Assembly (NCBI GenBank): GCA_907165135.1
Contig: OU015567.1
Span: forward strand, 11,103,001 to 11,167,000
Length of the DNA stretch: 64,000 nt
Origin: Oikopleura dioica
Taxonomy: Eukaryota > Chordata > Appendicularia > Copelata > Oikopleuridae
Reading direction: 5' to 3'
The notes below the pieces were generated by a model that worked only from the letters and a program-made list of their open reading frames with translations, had not been told where the DNA came from and made no database searches. Numbering within the stretch: position 1 is the stretch's first letter; the number at the start of each line of letters is the position of its first letter. This document shows, one piece after another, positions 27,430 to 38,551 of the stretch. Position numbers and translations under genes: made by a program.

Positions 27430-28195
27430 TTACTCGCTATCGTTAGCGGTAACGCCCTGGCCGTTTCGGTAGGCTTCCATTTCTTCGGCGTACTTGGCCT
27501 TGTTTTCTTCTGCCTGGCTCTAAAAAGTGTGTTAGGGGTTGATCCTTTATCTTTCTGGTTATTACAAAAGACGGTGAAGACGCGATCTTACCTGGTACTT
27601 TTCCTTGGTCTTGGCGTCGGCTTCCTTCCACATGACTCCCAATTTCTTGGCGACCTCGCTCACTCGGGCACCTAAAACCAAAATTAAAGCTTCATACAAA
27701 TAATTATTAAATACCTTCAGGAAGAGACTTCTTTGCAGCGGGACGGTGATCAGCTGCGAAGAGGAAGAACGCGGTCTGTGGTCGCTTGGGGGCATTTGGA
27801 TCCTAGAAATATGGTAGTAAGATTACTACACCAGAATAAGCTAGTTCAAGGTACGGTGCTTTTCCAGAAACAACCGGTATTTTGCTCGATGTTGAAATTT
27901 AGTGAACTCTAAAAAAGAGGACTCAACTTTTCAGAGAAAACTAGTAATTCTCCCCCAGAGTAACTTATAGAAATTCATTTAGACGTCTTCAATTATTTGT
28001 TTCTTCAAAAAGACGCTTATATAAAGTTTGTCTTACAATAAAGCACCCTTGTCAAAGAAATTTTTACAACTTGTAAATTACAAGCGTGATATCTTTGATA
28101 GAAAATATTTGACGCAGTTAATTTAGCTTTATTCACACATCGAACAAAATGTTTATCTCTCAGTCGTTTTTACTTACTTTCTTTGCTCGTCCCAT
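27430..28195 (-). CDS. single HMG-box chromatin protein (HMGB/NHP6-like)
   Basis: Four GT-AG exons on the minus strand: 28195-28178, 27802-27715, 27671-27592 and 27519-27430 (276 nt, 91 aa). The protein starts [21 protein letters not shown] and is one HMG box: DPNAPKRP entry, [11 protein letters not shown] helix 1, [20 protein letters not shown] helix 2, and [16 protein letters not shown] helix 3, followed by a 10-residue tail with no acidic run. The length and architecture are like yeast NHP6 and the B-box of HMGB. Such proteins bend DNA non-specifically and help nucleosome remodelling. Codon bias is strong, as in a highly expressed gene. The first exon encodes only six residues and the first intron is 375 nt. 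Confidence 0.9.
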
Positions 28196-28976
28196 GATCT
28201 CGTTGTTGCGTTTTTTGGAGTTGAGGGAGCTGCCTTTTTTTAAAAAAGCTACTTTTCAAACTGAGGTAAGGAGCGCGAGTGAGGGCCTACACCGCCCAGT
28301 TTGCCTGCTTGTCGATAATCGACGCGGAACGGAACCCCCGGAGCGTTGACGGTTGACCCGCCGCGTTTAGCCTACTTCTTTACACAACACACGCAGCCAA
28401 GCCACTCGCAAACCCAGCCGTTGGAACGCTTGTTTTCAACCCCAAAAAGAACCATCTTTTCTTCAAACAAAAACTTATTTTTTTGTCTTGTATTTGATTT
28501 TGCCATGCAGCATTTTCCAAGGGCCATGCTGCCATAGTAACTATCATTTAGACTCGCAGATACCAGAAAGATTTTTGATAATTCTTTGGTTATGCTTTTA
28601 TGATGCGATATACACAATTTTCAGAATATAATTTGTTTAATAAGAATTTCAATTGTCCGAAGAGTGTTCAATTTTGTAGTTAGCGTCCTTTTCCTCAAGA
28701 TGTTCTATGACAGGCACTCCTAAGAGAATCTTACCACAAGACTAAAATTAAGTCACTTATTATTCAGAACAGAATATTATTAAATTTTTATCTTGATGAT
28801 CTTAAATTTTCAAGGCAATTGTCTGATTTATTTGCAGGTGAGTAATCTTTCTTCAAATAAGGTGACTTGAACTACAGCTATTTACAGTAAATAATAGAGC
28901 AAGGTCGAGCGTTAAATACAGTCTACCAATTGTCGGATTATGGCGATTGGATGAGATGGATGGGAGGTGGTGCTTC
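28196..28976. other. intergenic, no gene seen
   Basis: 781 bp between the HMG-box gene promoter and the 3' end of the homeobox gene. GC-rich only near 28260-28370, next to the HMG-box start, where a promoter is likely. Remaining part AT-rich with no coherent frame. Confidence 0.45.
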
Positions 28977-30825
28977 TTATTCAAGATTGCTGAGCGATGG
29001 CGGCGAGAGAACCTGAAATAAGTACAGTAAGTTTCTGGTAAGCTATATTTGTCGTGGAGTTTAGTCGTTCACTTATTGTGATTTATCAGATTAGGTTCTA
29101 TCGTGACGCCTTGCCCGAGGAACTGGGCTTGCCTCGGGCGTGTATTTGTTTAACTATGTCGCCACGCTCGGGGTGTTCCCAATTTGATTAATTGGCCAAT
29201 TATCGTCCATCAAATTCCAGTGCCAAGTGACTTTAACTTCTAAGCCACACGACACTAGGCGCCGTATCTGACCACAGTTGGGCACACAGCTTCCTGTGTG
29301 TGCCTCGGGCCCGCGCTGTTTGATCCTCGACGCGATAGATCATCCTCCTGGCACTTTCATCAAAATGGCAAACCGATTGAACTCAGATTGCTAATTAACA
29401 ACCCCCGGGGTTCGGAAAATGATATGACGACCTTTTCACAAAAGGCGATCTTTGATTTTTTTCAAGAATTATAATTGTCCAAGCATGATCAAAAAGTCGG
29501 CAAATTTATCTTACCTGTGAGAGAATATTGTTTCTGTAGATGGGGAACAGATTCTTTTGCAGATACCCTCCATGTGCCAGGCTCGGCATACTGTTCAGCA
29601 GAGGCGTGGACGTCGGCGGGTTAAAAAAGGGGATGCGACTCAGTATCAATGGGTCGATGAAGGGAGCGATGCCACTTGGTAAGGAGGGAAGCACTGGCGG
29701 GATTATTGTCTAAACGATATTGATAAATGAGGGGCATCTCATTTTTGAAGACCATTTGGTAATTTAACATTTGTGTATAATCTGGAGCCCTGGCGGAAAT
29801 TTTAATCATCGGGAAATTGAAAATTAGCAATTCAAAATCTTACGACACATCTGACCGAGTCTGATGTCTCTGAAATCAGAATTCTATGATGAAAGCATTT
29901 GCAATGTAATGTGCTTACCGCGAAATTTACATAAGATTTTTACAATGATTTACCTTGACATGTTTTTCGCGTTTTCGCCACTTTGCTCGGCGATTTTGGA
30001 ACCAAACTTGTACGCGAGCTTCGGTGAGGTCTATGCGCGCGGCGAGTTCCTCTCTGAAAACACACAAATTAGGATATTAGGACGTGGATAAATTTCCCGC
30101 CAGCTTTGATCGTGGCAAAGTGCTAACATGGTTAACAAGTTCATAGCGATGGAAATTGAGATTTAGGGAAGTAGATCAAAAACCGCGTTTTTTCGGTTCA
30201 CAAGATTTTTGAGGTACTCTTCCTTGATTTCATATGACAAAGAAATGCCTACTCAAGCTTATCATCAACGCGATTTTGAGCGGTTAAATTCCTTTCATGA
30301 AAGAAAGAAAACTCCAAATAGTTACCTGGTAAAAACGTCCGGGTAGTGAGTGCGCACAAATGTCTTTTCCAGCTCCTCAAGTTGGTACGCCGAAAAAGTA
30401 GTGCGGAATCGTCGTTGTTTCCGTCGGCTTTCCGCGGCAGAATCCGTTCCAGTAAGAATTGACCCTTTCCCGAGAGGGCTTGTGTCAAAGCTGGTTGAGC
30501 TGTCTGAGTGGGTCTCGGCGAGGGACGTTTCCACTGCTTTTGGCGAGCCCATATGTATATGACTAGGAGAGTTTGTCTGAGGAAGACCTGAGGATGCGCC
30601 GGATACTTCTAGGATGTCGGACTCTGCGATGTTGAGCTCCGGCCTGAGAAGAGATTCAGAGGAAGGTGAGTCGACAGGTGATGGATGTGGAACTGTAAGA
30701 TTCGGATTCGCTGAAGCTACAGTGGCTATGGAGTTTGATGTGTTCTGGTTATCACTAGCTGCTCTCGCAGTCGCTCCATCAACGACGGACTTGAGCAAAT
30801 GCTCGATTGTATGAAGGCTGGCCAT
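28977..30825 (-). CDS. aristaless-type paired-like homeobox transcription factor
   Basis: Four minus-strand exons, 30825-30326, 30053-29954, 29709-29515 and 29012-28977 (831 nt, 276 aa). The homeodomain is split over exons 1 and 2: [19 protein letters not shown], then [20 protein letters not shown] and [19 protein letters not shown], with Gln at position 50. It is nearly the ARX/ALX homeodomain; RAX, with HELERAF and NLPEVRVQ, fits less well. The N-terminus is Ser/Thr/Pro-rich and the C-terminus short and hydrophobic ([19 protein letters not shown]). The C-terminal OAR motif of aristaless proteins is not seen, nor an octapeptide. The last exon codes for only eleven residues. ALX versus ARX cannot be decided here. 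Such factors act in neural and mesodermal development. Confidence 0.87.
29189..29202. promoter_or_regulatory. palindromic homeodomain-type site in the homeobox gene's last intron
   Basis: TAATTGGCCAATTA is a perfect 14-nt palindrome with TAAT/ATTA half-sites six bases apart. It lies in the 502-nt intron of a paired-like homeobox gene, which also holds two hairpins (29113-29139 and 29281-29304). Paired-class homeodomains bind TAAT half-sites as dimers, usually with 2-3 nt spacing, so the spacing here is unusual. Autoregulation is an inference. Confidence 0.3.
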
Positions 30826-33800
30826 TCGATCTATCTTGGGTTGAGTGAATTTAAAAAAAATCTCTGACGGTTTTTTTAATTTCTGTAATAGTTGCTGGAA
30901 ATCGGAATATTAATAAAGGGCGAGGCGCCACGCCACGCGAGATGAGGGCGCTTCGACGCGCTACATGTGAGCTCAGCGCACAGCGCCGCTCAAATTAATA
31001 ATTTTAAATTACTGATATAACCTGAGGTTTAATATATAAAATATGATTATTCATGGGATTTATCCACTCATGTATAAAAGTATTATTCAAGCGACCGTTA
31101 CTTTGTAGCGTTGGATTGAAGAATAATAATTCTGTTCAGGAGGCCCTTTTCATTTATTCAAATCAACTGGCAGATAGTAAATTGCGTAAATAATTTCTCA
31201 TACTTTCATGAGCTTAGATTGTCGCCATCTAATTCATCCGTCATCATTCGCGATCCAAATATGATCTGATGCTCGAATCATGTGACGAGTCAATAATTCT
31301 GGCAAAAATGAAATGAAAAGATTAGATAACACATCATATTAATCTTTTTTTCCAAATAATGAGAACAGTGTTTTTATTGAAAGGTTTTCACGCATTGAAA
31401 GTTCTTTTAGGCCCGAAACTTGTGCCAGCAACTTTCCCAGCGTAAATTGAAGGATCTTGAAGAAGAGCGAAGAGACGCAATTTAGACAGGATATATTGTA
31501 TCGATGAATCGCACTTGAAGATAACGATGTTGTTTAGTCCTTATTAGAGCCCATCTGAGCAAACTCATTCAGGAGCACTTGGGCGCATTGCTCAATATTA
31601 CCGAAATTCTTGAGAGCCCAATCTCATCGCCAGCTTCGACAGTAACAGAATGTCAGTTAGTCCTTATTGACCTGCGTTTCTGACAAATTCGAAAATCCGG
31701 AAGCTGGGCTGGGAAGAAACGCGCTCTAATCTTTTCAGCAGGAAATTTTAAACTGCTCAGACGAACGACCTGCTGTACGGATTAAAGATTTTTCGTCGAT
31801 AATTGACGTGAGAAAGAAATAACAGGTCTTCAGCTAGCATTATAGAAAGTTTGGAACAACAACTTCTTTATCAAAATTTGGATACTGAGTTGGATAAGCG
31901 TGTCTTGTTTGATTTGGCTTATCGACCAAAAGTACTTCGTTCTACAAAAGGAAATCATTTCAGAAGGACTTGTTTTTGCGCAAATTTGGCGGCTTAATTT
32001 TCTTTCAGTCAAAGGGGCCAGGCTGACCTGGCCGAGGTCAATTAGGTGCTTGAAGTTCTTTTCAACATTTGTAAGTCATGCCGTTCCTTTTGCTCGCCGT
32101 TTTCATTGATCACGAAGAGATTCCCTGCCTTCAGTAAATTTCTACCTTTAGGCATATCTTGTGCGTGCAACTGATAGCATAGGGATCAAATGGTTAATTG
32201 AATCCTAAGCATATCCATTTCGCCGGTTTACTTCTTATCTCCATTTTTAATGATTAAATTTACTCATCCGCCTCAAAATACATCTGGGAAGCAGCAACTC
32301 AAGCCACTAAGTAGCATGAAGTTCAGTTAACCTTTGCTAACTCAAAGCCGGCCAATTTTAATCTCGATTAAAATGTACAGTCTGGCTAATCCGTTAATGA
32401 GTTTCCGCCCGGCATGATTAAAAAAAGAAATGTAAGAATTACTCGGGCTCCCAGGATGAGCTCCCGCGGCGTCGCTGAATAGCGAAAGCAAGACGATAAT
32501 TTCTAATCTAAATCAAAATCGCCAGCGCCAGATTTTGGTGGAGAATCGATCAAATCCGAAATCATGATTGAAAATTTTCAATTATATTAACAGATAACAC
32601 ATATGTTCTTCAAGCTTTCAGACAAAAAAGCCTTGCTTAGTTGCAGCTTCCTCGCCAAGTCGACAGATTTAGTTGCTAAGATAAGCCAAATTAGAGCTAA
32701 TGCATTCGCATCTTATACAACCCATATTATATAATCAAGCTTGGCCAGGGAAAGATTCATTTTTAATTACTAGTTTTTATCAATAACGCTAAAATACATT
32801 CCATGGACCTGAATATAATTACCATCATAAATATCAAAGCGATTTCTTGTTCTCATCATGTGATACAGATTTTTATTTGCTGATAATTGATCACGTGTTT
32901 GTTTCGTAAAGAGTTTACTATTTATACGAATTTATAAATATCTTTCTTCATATAAACAATTTAAAGTAAGAAATCATAAAATTTTCATTTCAAAACTTTT
33001 GACATGAACGACGACAGTTTTAAAACAGCTGTGACGACAGTAGATTTGATAGTCTTTGCGAGCGTGTGGCAGAGTGTACTGATTCAACACTTCCGACCAC
33101 TTTCGCGTATTTGGAGCTAGTTACCGGCGAAAAATCAGCCTGGCCCATTTCTGACTTGAAAGGCAAATATGAAAGACGCGTTACTTTAGCCGTCCTAGAT
33201 TTTGAATTTGCTGACCAGTTTATTGGTTTTTTCGAAGTTTAAAAAGAGCACCTTGACTGACCTACTGTCATCAATTAAACATAGTCTATTTAATATAGAT
33301 TATGTTACTTTCTATAAAATAGGAACAAGTGCATTATTTCTTGTTTTCTGTGTTTTGTAACAAAACTTTGCGCAGTCATTGGCGCAAAAAGTAGTATGAA
33401 ATGTAACACTTGGTAAGAACTTCTTACTAAGATATATTATTTCGACTCGATATCATCGAACTCAGGTTGTTTTAGAGGTCTTATTAGTCGGCAATTAAAA
33501 ACGCTTCTGAGAAGCGGCTTCTCTCAGATTTATTTCATATAATTTTTGCTAAATTATTTTAGATATGATCACGATTTATGATTAAAAATATGATAATAAT
33601 ACTTGTTCTTCTCGTTTTTGAACAATTATCGGAAAATGATGACTATTATTTAAATAAATAAGCAGAACGTTTAAATATTATCGTCTAAAAGTATCAAGAA
33701 AGGAAGTTTAAAATTGAACAGGTGTGTCGCAGTTGTCCCTTTGCCCCTCGTCAGTTGGACTGGGAGTGAGTCAGTTGGTACCCGAACTGTGTTCATGTTA

Positions 33801-34119
33801 GATGAGATTTTCTTTATTTTTAGCAATGCATAAAGAGCAATGACGAGTTATCACTTTTGCCTCCTACTAGTGAGGAGTCCCTCGACACCCTTTTCAAAAT
33901 CCTTACCCACAACACGCAGAGATAGCAGAGCACGCCGCCGGCCCCTAATAAATATACCATTTGTTTTGCAAGAATGACTTGAATAGAGATGCACCTGAGC
34001 TATTTCCGTTTTTTCCCTCTCGTCAGAAAAAAATCCTTCAAATTTTTCATGTTCTTGACCTTGAAGAAGACTTGGTTTATATTAATTTTCAAATTTTTTA
34101 GAAAAAAAACTAATCGAAA
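30826..34119. other. 3.3-kb gene-free region between homeobox gene and tropomyosin
   Basis: Large for this genome. AT-rich, with no coherent coding in any frame that I could extend by splicing. Tandem or inverted repeats of note were not found. It lies upstream of both flanking genes (divergent), so it is likely to hold their cis-regulatory elements. TTTTTTAG at 34094-34101, 18 nt before the tropomyosin ATG, is a probable spliced-leader acceptor. Confidence 0.4.
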
Positions 34120-35458
34120 ATGGAGGCCATCAAGAAGAAGATGCAAATGTTGAAGGTTTGAAAAACTACATTTGGTTTGATACTTATCTTTCTCCTTAGG
34201 TCGACAAGGAAGACGCTCTTGACCGAGCTGAATCCGCCGAAAACGCCAAGAAGGTCAGTAGATCTGATTCTATAAGAAAATTGAAATTATGAGGCAGCGT
34301 TTTTATTTTTTAATTATTCCCTCAAAAATCAATCAATTATCTTTAAAATAATCCTAGGCCGCTGAAGAGAAGGCCGGCAAGGCCGAGGAAGAACTTCAGG
34401 CTCTTCTCAAGAAGCAGAAGGCTACGGAGGAAGAACTCAACTCCGCCAAAGAGCGACTCCAGAAGGTAAGAATAAGCCAGTTTTTCTTGATGCCAACCTT
34501 TTTGAATAGGTCCAGGACGAACTCAAGGCTGCTGAGAAGAAGGCTGCTGATGCCGAGAACGAGGTCACTCACTGCAACAAGAAGATCATGACCATGGAGG
34601 AAGAGCTCGACTCCGTTCAGGAGAAGCTCAACACTTCCATCGTTAAGGTAAATAAATAAATGAACATTAGGTTGGCGATAATAATTCTTAAATATATCGA
34701 TTATTTTAAATTAGGGAGAGGATATAAACGATCTTAATAAAGTAATTTGTAACGTATCAGTGAGTAAACTCCTAGCGGCTTTAATTGACGGTTCTTTTAA
34801 CACGCGGTTTATCAATTTGTATCGATACAAATCTATAATTATAGCTCGATGAAGCCGAAAAGAATGCCGATGAGTCCGAGCGAGGCCGAAAGGTCATCGA
34901 AGCTCGAGCCGCCAAGGACGAGGAGCGACTCAAGGACCAGGAGACCGCCCTCAAGGAGGCCAAGTCCGTCGCCGAGGAGGCTGACAAGAAGTACGAAGAA
35001 GTTGCCCGAAAGCTCGTCCTCGTCGAAACCGATGTCGAGAAGGCCGAAGAGCGAGCTGAACTTGCCGAAACCCGAGCCAACGAACTCGAAGAAGAGCTCA
35101 AGGTACAAACTTTATTGAGTAAAAATTTTCAATTAATTCCTAGGCCGTTGCCAACAACCTCAAATCCCTCGAAGCTGCCGCCGAGAAGTACACCACCAAA
35201 GAAGCCCAGTACATCGAGGAAGTCCGATCTCTCGAAGAGAAACTCAAGGATGCTGGTGAGCGAGCTGATCACGCCGAAAAGGTAAACCATAGTTTTCATT
35301 AGTCAAGGTCTGAATCAAATTCTTACATTTAATTATAGTCCGTCACTGAGCTCGAAGCCACCATCGATGAGCTCGAGGACAAGCTCTACGCCGAGAAGCT
35401 CAAGATCAAGCAGACTGTCGAAGACATGGATAACACTATCCACGCCTCCGCTTTGTAA
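34120..35458 (+). CDS. TPM: tropomyosin
   Basis: Seven GT-AG exons: 34120-34155, 34200-34253, 34358-34465, 34510-34647, 34845-35102, 35144-35281, 35339-35458 (852 nt, 283 aa). The product is a continuous heptad-repeat coiled coil from [20 protein letters not shown] to [11 protein letters not shown], rich in Ala/Glu/Lys and with no proline. Length is one residue short of the 284-aa muscle form, and the N-terminal sequence is the long-isoform type. It binds along actin filaments with head-to-tail overlap and, with troponin, regulates muscle contraction. Codon use is strongly biased (GAG/AAG/CTC), as in a highly expressed gene. No alternative exon pairs are seen, so this copy seems to encode one isoform. 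Confidence 0.97.
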
Positions 35459-35755
35459 AAAACCCGATGGTACCGCACTCCTCCAACACTCACTTGTGTA
35501 CCATTGTTTATACTCTTTCTTGTGTCTCACCTTTATTATTATATAACTCTCCACTTTTCACCAAATTTCTGTCGTAGGACAGGCCTGTTCCGAACGTTCT
35601 GATGTCTTACGATTCCACCTGAATGTAGGCCTACATTACAACATTTGACATCGAGAAGTTATTTGCATTTTGAATACACTTTCTTGTACTTTTTCAGAAA
35701 AATCAAAACAAAACACTATTCATCTGATTCATAAATTTTTCTATAGCTTTAGATT
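35459..35755. other. shared 3' spacer of convergent tropomyosin and lipase genes
   Basis: 297 bp, AT-rich 3' UTR sequence. No other feature. Confidence 0.4.
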
Positions 35756-37395
35756 TTAAGCATGTTTATTGAACTTTGGAAGATCCTCTTCTGGAATAAA
35801 ATAAGTGTGTCTTGAGGCAGGTTTTGTTGCTGAAAATCCTAGGATGTTGCAGTTTCCGTACAGTTTGTTACAGAAATGATACAATTCTGGACGCTTGATA
35901 GAGTCGATGAAGTAGACTTTGGACATACGGTGATCACAAAACGCTTAATTCATTTGAGACAATAAAATCAAGACAACTACCTTGTGGTCCGAAAGCAGAA
36001 TGATACAAAAACATGCGATCTTTCAGCTGGTCTAGTCTGTTATGATATCGGTAGATGTTACAAAAGGCTGATCTCTTCCCATCGAAGGATAAAAGTCAAC
36101 GTGTCCCAGTGGCTTGACATGTCCATAATGGCCGTTTCCAAATGTTCCCGCGTCACTTGTTAGACTTTGATTTAATTTTTCTAACATCTAAGAAACCTGT
36201 GTATAACATCAACAAATTCAGCATCAGAATGCCATAGGTGCACTTTTTCCAGTTCATTGGGGAACTCGACATACCTAGATTCTAGGCATAAACAAGTGAA
36301 TAATTTAGACATACAGTACCAGGACGCTGGGAAGCTAAAAGCAGGCCCGGCCGGATCCAAACCAGTTATTCTTCCTGAAAATTTTAGAGAGTAATCCCTC
36401 ATTGAAAATACCGATAAGTTTGCCCATAAGCTGCAATTCTTTCCCGATGTATCCGGCCATATGAGCTCCAAGAGAATGTCCGATGATATGAACATCAGTA
36501 ACGTTCAAATCTTCTATCTCATTGATCCAATTAGCAATTTGGCGACCAATAACTCTTATGTTGCTGCAACTTTGCGGATAATTCAGTCTGAGAGAAGCTC
36601 ACTTGGTGAAATCAAGAAAGAGAACTTACGTAGACGACCCTTTTCGCCAATTAACGATAATAAAGTTTCCATTTGTTTTTTCTCCAATAACATCAAAAAT
36701 ATCTGCAATAAACAAAACGTGACCAGGGACTGTTTTTACGCTTGCGCGTTTCAATGAAGGACTCCATCCATGAATACCGATGAAAGTTGGCAGACTTGAA
36801 TTAATCATCGTTTTGTCGAATTGTGTGAGCGTCTTATTTTCGTAGAATAGCAATTTCGTATCAATTTTATTCGGCTTCAGTGGCATGGAACTATCCATGA
36901 TTGTTGTTATTATGAGACAATTTATTGAACACACTAATTTCAAATGACATTGTTTTATCGCTTTTTGCTATGTTAGTATCGTTTAGATATCTCTTTTAGA
37001 AAGAGTCTTTTTGAACCTCTTTCTTCTTTGATAAATATGATCATAATCTATCTTTACAATTAAATCGTCGAGGCATGAAATAAGGAGTGTTTAATTAAGT
37101 ATCGCTTTAGATATTTTAGATGAGGCCATAATGTAATCAACAATTCCCGATAGCGCACAAGGGGCGATAATTTCGTTGGAAAAGTTGTCCATGGAAAGGT
37201 GTTATTAAAACATCCAAGATCGTCGAAACAAAATCGTTCTTGATCCGTAAAGACTTCCTGTAAATAACAAAAAGACAATTTGCGCAATCACTGACTCACC
37301 TTAGCCTGGACGAAATAAGTAAGGGATGAAAGGATTCTCTCAAACTCAACACCGATCGCCGCGAATAATATTACTGTAAAGCTGAGAAAAATCAT
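35756..37395 (-). CDS. secreted pancreatic-lipase-family triacylglycerol lipase/phospholipase
   Basis: Minus-strand gene of about ten exons: 37395-37300; about 37257-37140; about 36905-36742; 36702-36630; 36587-36412; 36374-36320; 36274-36197; 36155-36062; 36026-35981; 35943-35756. A signal peptide opens it (MIFLSFTVILFAAIGVEF), then FCFDDLGCFNN, IHGW, the nucleophile elbow GHSLGAH (Ser), GLDPAGPAF (catalytic Asp), DAEFVDVIH, GHVDFYPS, and CDHRMSKVYFIDSI, which carries the catalytic His. The triad is intact. The tail is short with no PLAT/C2 domain, so it is closer to invertebrate lipases and phospholipases A1 than to pancreatic lipase. The 39-nt intron 36703-36741 keeps frame as GC-AG. The junction between exons 2 and 3 is unresolved. 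Confidence 0.85.
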
Positions 37396-38551
37396 AATTT
37401 CTACACTAAGAATTGAGTTAACCCTAGGAGCGCGGAAGCGTCAGCGTGTTAGACGATCACGTGATCTCAGATGACCACTGTGCTTGGATGAAAAACGGCA
37501 AAGGTGTCTTGTTTCATCTATCGCTTTTGGAACTTTCTTGATTGTTGAGGAGTTTTTGCTAAGAATATGCTTATTGATAGTTTTCAGAAGATAAGCTAAT
37601 GAATGAAGATTCAATAATTAAAAAGCATAGATAATAAAAAATTGTAAATAATAAAAATTATTAACTTCATCAAATGAGATCGAGATCTCCATACGTTTAA
37701 CTTCCATATAAGGAGAGCAAGTTTATAGCCAGTTGTAAATCTGACCAAAGTGTTAGTTATAAAAGGCTCTTCACCCCGTGATGACTCAATTTTGCACTTC
37801 TTGGGTGCCAAAAAATTTTGCACTTCAGAACTTTCGTTGCCCGAGATTTCCACTGGCTAATTGTTCGTGGAATCAGTAACTTGGAAAGGTTATTTTTATC
37901 TTGGATCGGCGTCGCGATTTTTAGCGTTTTTGGCTATTTAGGGCTGCGTATTTTCAGGCGCTGTTCGACACTGAGGCTCTGGGCGGGCCACTCGTCGACT
38001 TCTGACTTTTCTCACTCAATCGCGCTTTTTCTATTAATAATCCTCCTCGTCCATCCTCGTTTAGGGCACTCACATCGAGCCACACACTTACCCTCGAGAC
38101 AATCCCTCACATATTTGAAAACAAACATCAACACCTACCGAAATCTCACGAGCAAATACTAGTGTAAAGAAAAAGACAGAAAAATCTGACAGCTGAAAAA
38201 AACGAGAGAAATCAAGGAAGACAAAGAAAATTTCGAACTCGGGTAGAGAAAGGCCGATCAGGGCGCAACCTCGATTGACGGAGGAATGCGCCAGAATGAC
38301 AGTTAGGAATGAGTTGAAAGAATCGAGCCAGCACAGATTTGCACAAGCATTTCATAAATTAATTTGTTGAACATTTTTCGCGCAAAAGCAAAGAAGATGA
38401 TCAGCGCCAAAGAGTCTAGTGAATTCTGACGTTCACAAGCCATAAAACACGCTCATTTTAACCAACTTTTTAATTACACCTGAACTCAACTATAATAATA
38501 TTCAATTCATCATCGAGCCCTGAAAATCACGAAAGAATCGGCGTCCTCCGA
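37396..38551. other. divergent spacer between lipase and HDAC-like genes
   Basis: About 1.2 kb. Open frames near 37611-37853 and 37818-38162 lack coherent composition. Promoters for both flanking genes are expected here. No repeat or RNA gene recognised. Confidence 0.4.

Noticed and set aside
37611-38162. open frames between lipase and HDAC-like genes
   Set aside because: No domain, biased composition, no splice signals.
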